Positions 59,769-64,000 of a stretch of 64,000 nt of DNA are shown here, piece after piece. Both the position numbers and the translations under genes were made by a program. Source of the stretch: Numida meleagris. Its lineage: Eukaryota > Chordata > Aves > Galliformes > Numididae. Each line of letters begins with the position of its first letter. Position 1 is the first letter of the stretch. The notes below the pieces were generated by a model. It saw only the letters and a program-made list of their open reading frames with translations. It was not told the DNA's origin and did no database searches. The stretch covers positions 61,777,874 through 61,841,873 of the forward strand of contig NC_034409.1 of the NCBI RefSeq assembly GCF_002078875.1. Direction: 5' to 3'.

Positions 59769-61991
59769 AGAGCACAAAGCAGAATATGGATAATAACAGA
59801 CATTTTTAGCACATCCTACATGGCTGCAGAAACTCGGCATAAGTGCATTTCCTCAAGAACCAAAGCCACCTGCCTGAGACTGTGCTCCTATCCACCACTG
59901 GCAGCACCTCACAGGCAAGCGGTTGGGGGCCAGCGGTGGGTAGGTGTTTGGAGAGATAAGCCCCAAACAGAATGCCACCTGTATAGCATTACACAGTCTG
60001 CTCTTGCCTTTCTCAGTATACAAAGAAGCTAAGTGTTATCTCATCATCACAGCTGTCAATCTATTATTAATAGTGTACTTTTGTTAAGCATCCAGGAAAA
60101 GACCGGGTCACTCGAGTGACTCATGGCTCTCTCCCTTCCTCACTCTAGTTCGCATTCTTTTAATTCTCTTCCTACAACAAGAGAGCGATATATTCTGAAT
60201 GGAATTAAATATCACCCAGCCAGGCAGTCCCTGCGCTGTCCCAGTTCACAGGCTATGATCTGCTTTCATGTCAATATCTGCTGTTGACCCCAACCTTTGC
60301 ATGACAAGAAAGCACAGACGTGCTCAGGGTAAAGATATTGCCTATAATTCACTGTGATGTTCTATAATTATCATTAAAAGAGCAGAGTGGCATGGCTTGG
60401 GCTGATGTACACCTGAGATCTCAACTGTGGACCAAAAAGAAAAATTCTTGAAGGAACTGTGAAAAGATGCATGAAAAAAAAAAAAGAGCAGAGAGATTCT
60501 CTCTAAATACTTATCCCTTGGTTGTTAATAAAGTTATATAGCTTAGCATCCAAACTGTGCATTTCTCCTTAGGGTGTCAGTCCAAAAATATGCCAATTCT
60601 CGCAAGGATCACCAGGAACAGAAAAAGAACTGACACAGGATGACAGGACTCAAGTATGAAGGCAGCATCACTGACAGAAGCGAAGTTGATATAAAAAAAA
60701 TTGGGCGATGGGGCAGGCTAAACTCCACAAACAGAGGCATGAGGGAAGAGACAAGAAGCACATCTGTCCTCAGATCTGTCCCAGCTGGAGCTTCTCCTCA
60801 ACCTGGGTGTCTACCAGCTCTCCCTCCCAGGACAGTCTTTTCAGAGTTCCCCTTGGGTCAAAAAATAAAACACCTGCTTGCTGGCTGTTGGATGAAAAAG
60901 AGGGAGTGCAGGCAGGGCATAGTTTTCAGCCATGGAAAGAATAACAAGACAGCAAATGCATCCATTTTTGCTACCATTCACTGCTAAAGACTACCGGGCC
61001 CAAGTGACTTCCCTGAAGCAAAATGATAGGGCATGATGCAGAGACAAACTTATTTCAGTTTTAGTCAAGTGCTCAAACTCATCACCTTAAAAAAAGCGAG
61101 GGAGCTGAATTTGCTTCCCACACTGAAGCAATTAATCTCAACTCCACAAAAGGAATTGGGATGAAGGATGCAAATGTTTTACACAGTCTGCTTAAACATA
61201 ACTCCCACTCCTTTAACGACAGGAGGCACAAAGCTTGCCTTCCTGTTGCTGATGCTTCCTTGTCACAGAAACGAGAGTTTTAAAAGCCACTGGCTCCCTG
61301 GGAGGGGTGACAACTACAACCCTGACACTTCGCACAGCGTCTGAATCCATTACTGGAACAGTGACCCAGAACAGCTCTAAAAACTGCTGTCTTGTGGAAC
61401 GTCCAACCTTACCTTTGAGTAGAAAGAGAGTGTGTGCTCTTTTTTCTAACACCCTTTCTTCAATTACAAGGCTGGAATTTGTTCCTCCTCTCTCTTTTGC
61501 TATCGGTAATTTTGGTTAGAGAAGATGCTTGTGGGACTATTGCTGTGGGACTCAGAAACTATTTTGAGAGCAATGGCACATACAAAGTGCCCAGTGGCTT
61601 AGTGGCTCATTGTTACTTGCTAATAGCTTTCTTGGTCATCCCTTTGTAAGTTAATCTAATTCATAAAAAAGCCTTTCTCCACAAGGCCCACACAACACGC
61701 TGTAGATAAGTAGAGCAAATGATTTAGAGGCTAACTTGAACAAGAGTCTGATGTCACAAAGATCGTGACCCAAACTGCAGGAGTAAAACTGAGATGTAGG
61801 TTGTTTTGTTTTGATTTTTCTTAAAAGCTTTTCATTAGCATGCTTATTTCTTTAAAAAATAGAGCTGCTTAAATATATGCCACTGACTCCCCCCTCTCAA
61901 CTCTGACATTTCAGAATAGCTGTCCTTTATTAGAGGTAACCTCTCCTACGGCTCTCTGCTCCATTCTCTTCTGACTTCTCTGGCAGCAAAG

Positions 61992-62069
61992 TCGTCTGGG
62001 ATCGTTGGGGATTGGACTCGATGATCTCCAGAGGTCCCTTCCAACCCTACAATCCTGTGATTCTGTGAC
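61992..62069 (+). mobile_element. CR1 LINE 3' tail fragment
   Basis: GGACTCGATGATCTCCAGAG, GTCCCTTCCAACCCTACAAT and TGTGATTCTGTGAC form a CR1 3' terminus of under 80 bp. It lies about 270 bp before the LRTM2 exon. Confidence 0.85.
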
Positions 62070-62228
62070 ACACTGTCCTGGGAAACTGGAAGGATATTTA
62101 TTTTCTTGCTCATTAAAAAAAGGCTCATGAGAAACTCATGCTAGCAGGACGCAGGCCAGCAGCAGGAGGATCTGCCTGTGAGGAAGTTCCTTTTGCCTGG
62201 GGTATTGTGGTGAGGAGTACCCCTGTGA

Positions 62229-64000
<1,772 letters not shown>

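Overview
This window is nuclear DNA from a bird, most likely chicken or another galliform. The evidence is conserved vertebrate genes with GT-AG introns, many truncated CR1 retrotransposons ending in ATTCTATG-like tails, small introns and simple repeats. There is no prokaryotic or viral gene layout. Gene identities come from recognising protein families; no alignment could be run.

Layout. (1) About 1-18.9 kb, plus strand: the 3' two thirds of ADIPOR2. Six coding exons (9146-16309) encode 329 residues of the seven-helix receptor with its zinc-site His and Asp residues. The exon with the start codon lies to the left of the window. (2) About 18.9-21.9 kb: a gap between two convergent genes, with no gene recognised. 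(3) About 21.9-42.8 kb, minus strand: the 3' end of CACNA2D4, the alpha2delta-4 calcium-channel subunit. Twelve exons join in frame without a gap into 281 C-terminal residues and a stop, including a 21-nt microexon. One intron, 23747-24150, is a textbook U12-type AT-AC intron. A further in-frame 15-nt microexon is possible at 41793-41807. (4) 42.8-62.3 kb: one long CACNA2D4 intron, or a series of introns whose exons I cannot see. It holds CR1 and MIR-like remnants and two CpG-rich patches. (5) 62338-62928, plus strand: the leucine-rich-repeat exon of LRTM2, which lies inside CACNA2D4 on the opposite strand, as in mammals. A CpG-rich patch at 57.3 kb has a candidate LRTM2 start exon (ATG at 57339, donor after 57369) whose phase and reading frame fit this exon.

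The genes are linked by position, not by pathway. ADIPOR2 is an adiponectin receptor with ceramidase-type activity. CACNA2D4 serves photoreceptor calcium channels. LRTM2 is a neuronal-type LRR membrane protein. The ADIPOR2 - CACNA2D4/LRTM2 order matches human 12p13.33. I found no novel gene system. The items most worth checking are the U12 intron, the candidate 15-nt microexon and the candidate LRTM2 5' exons.
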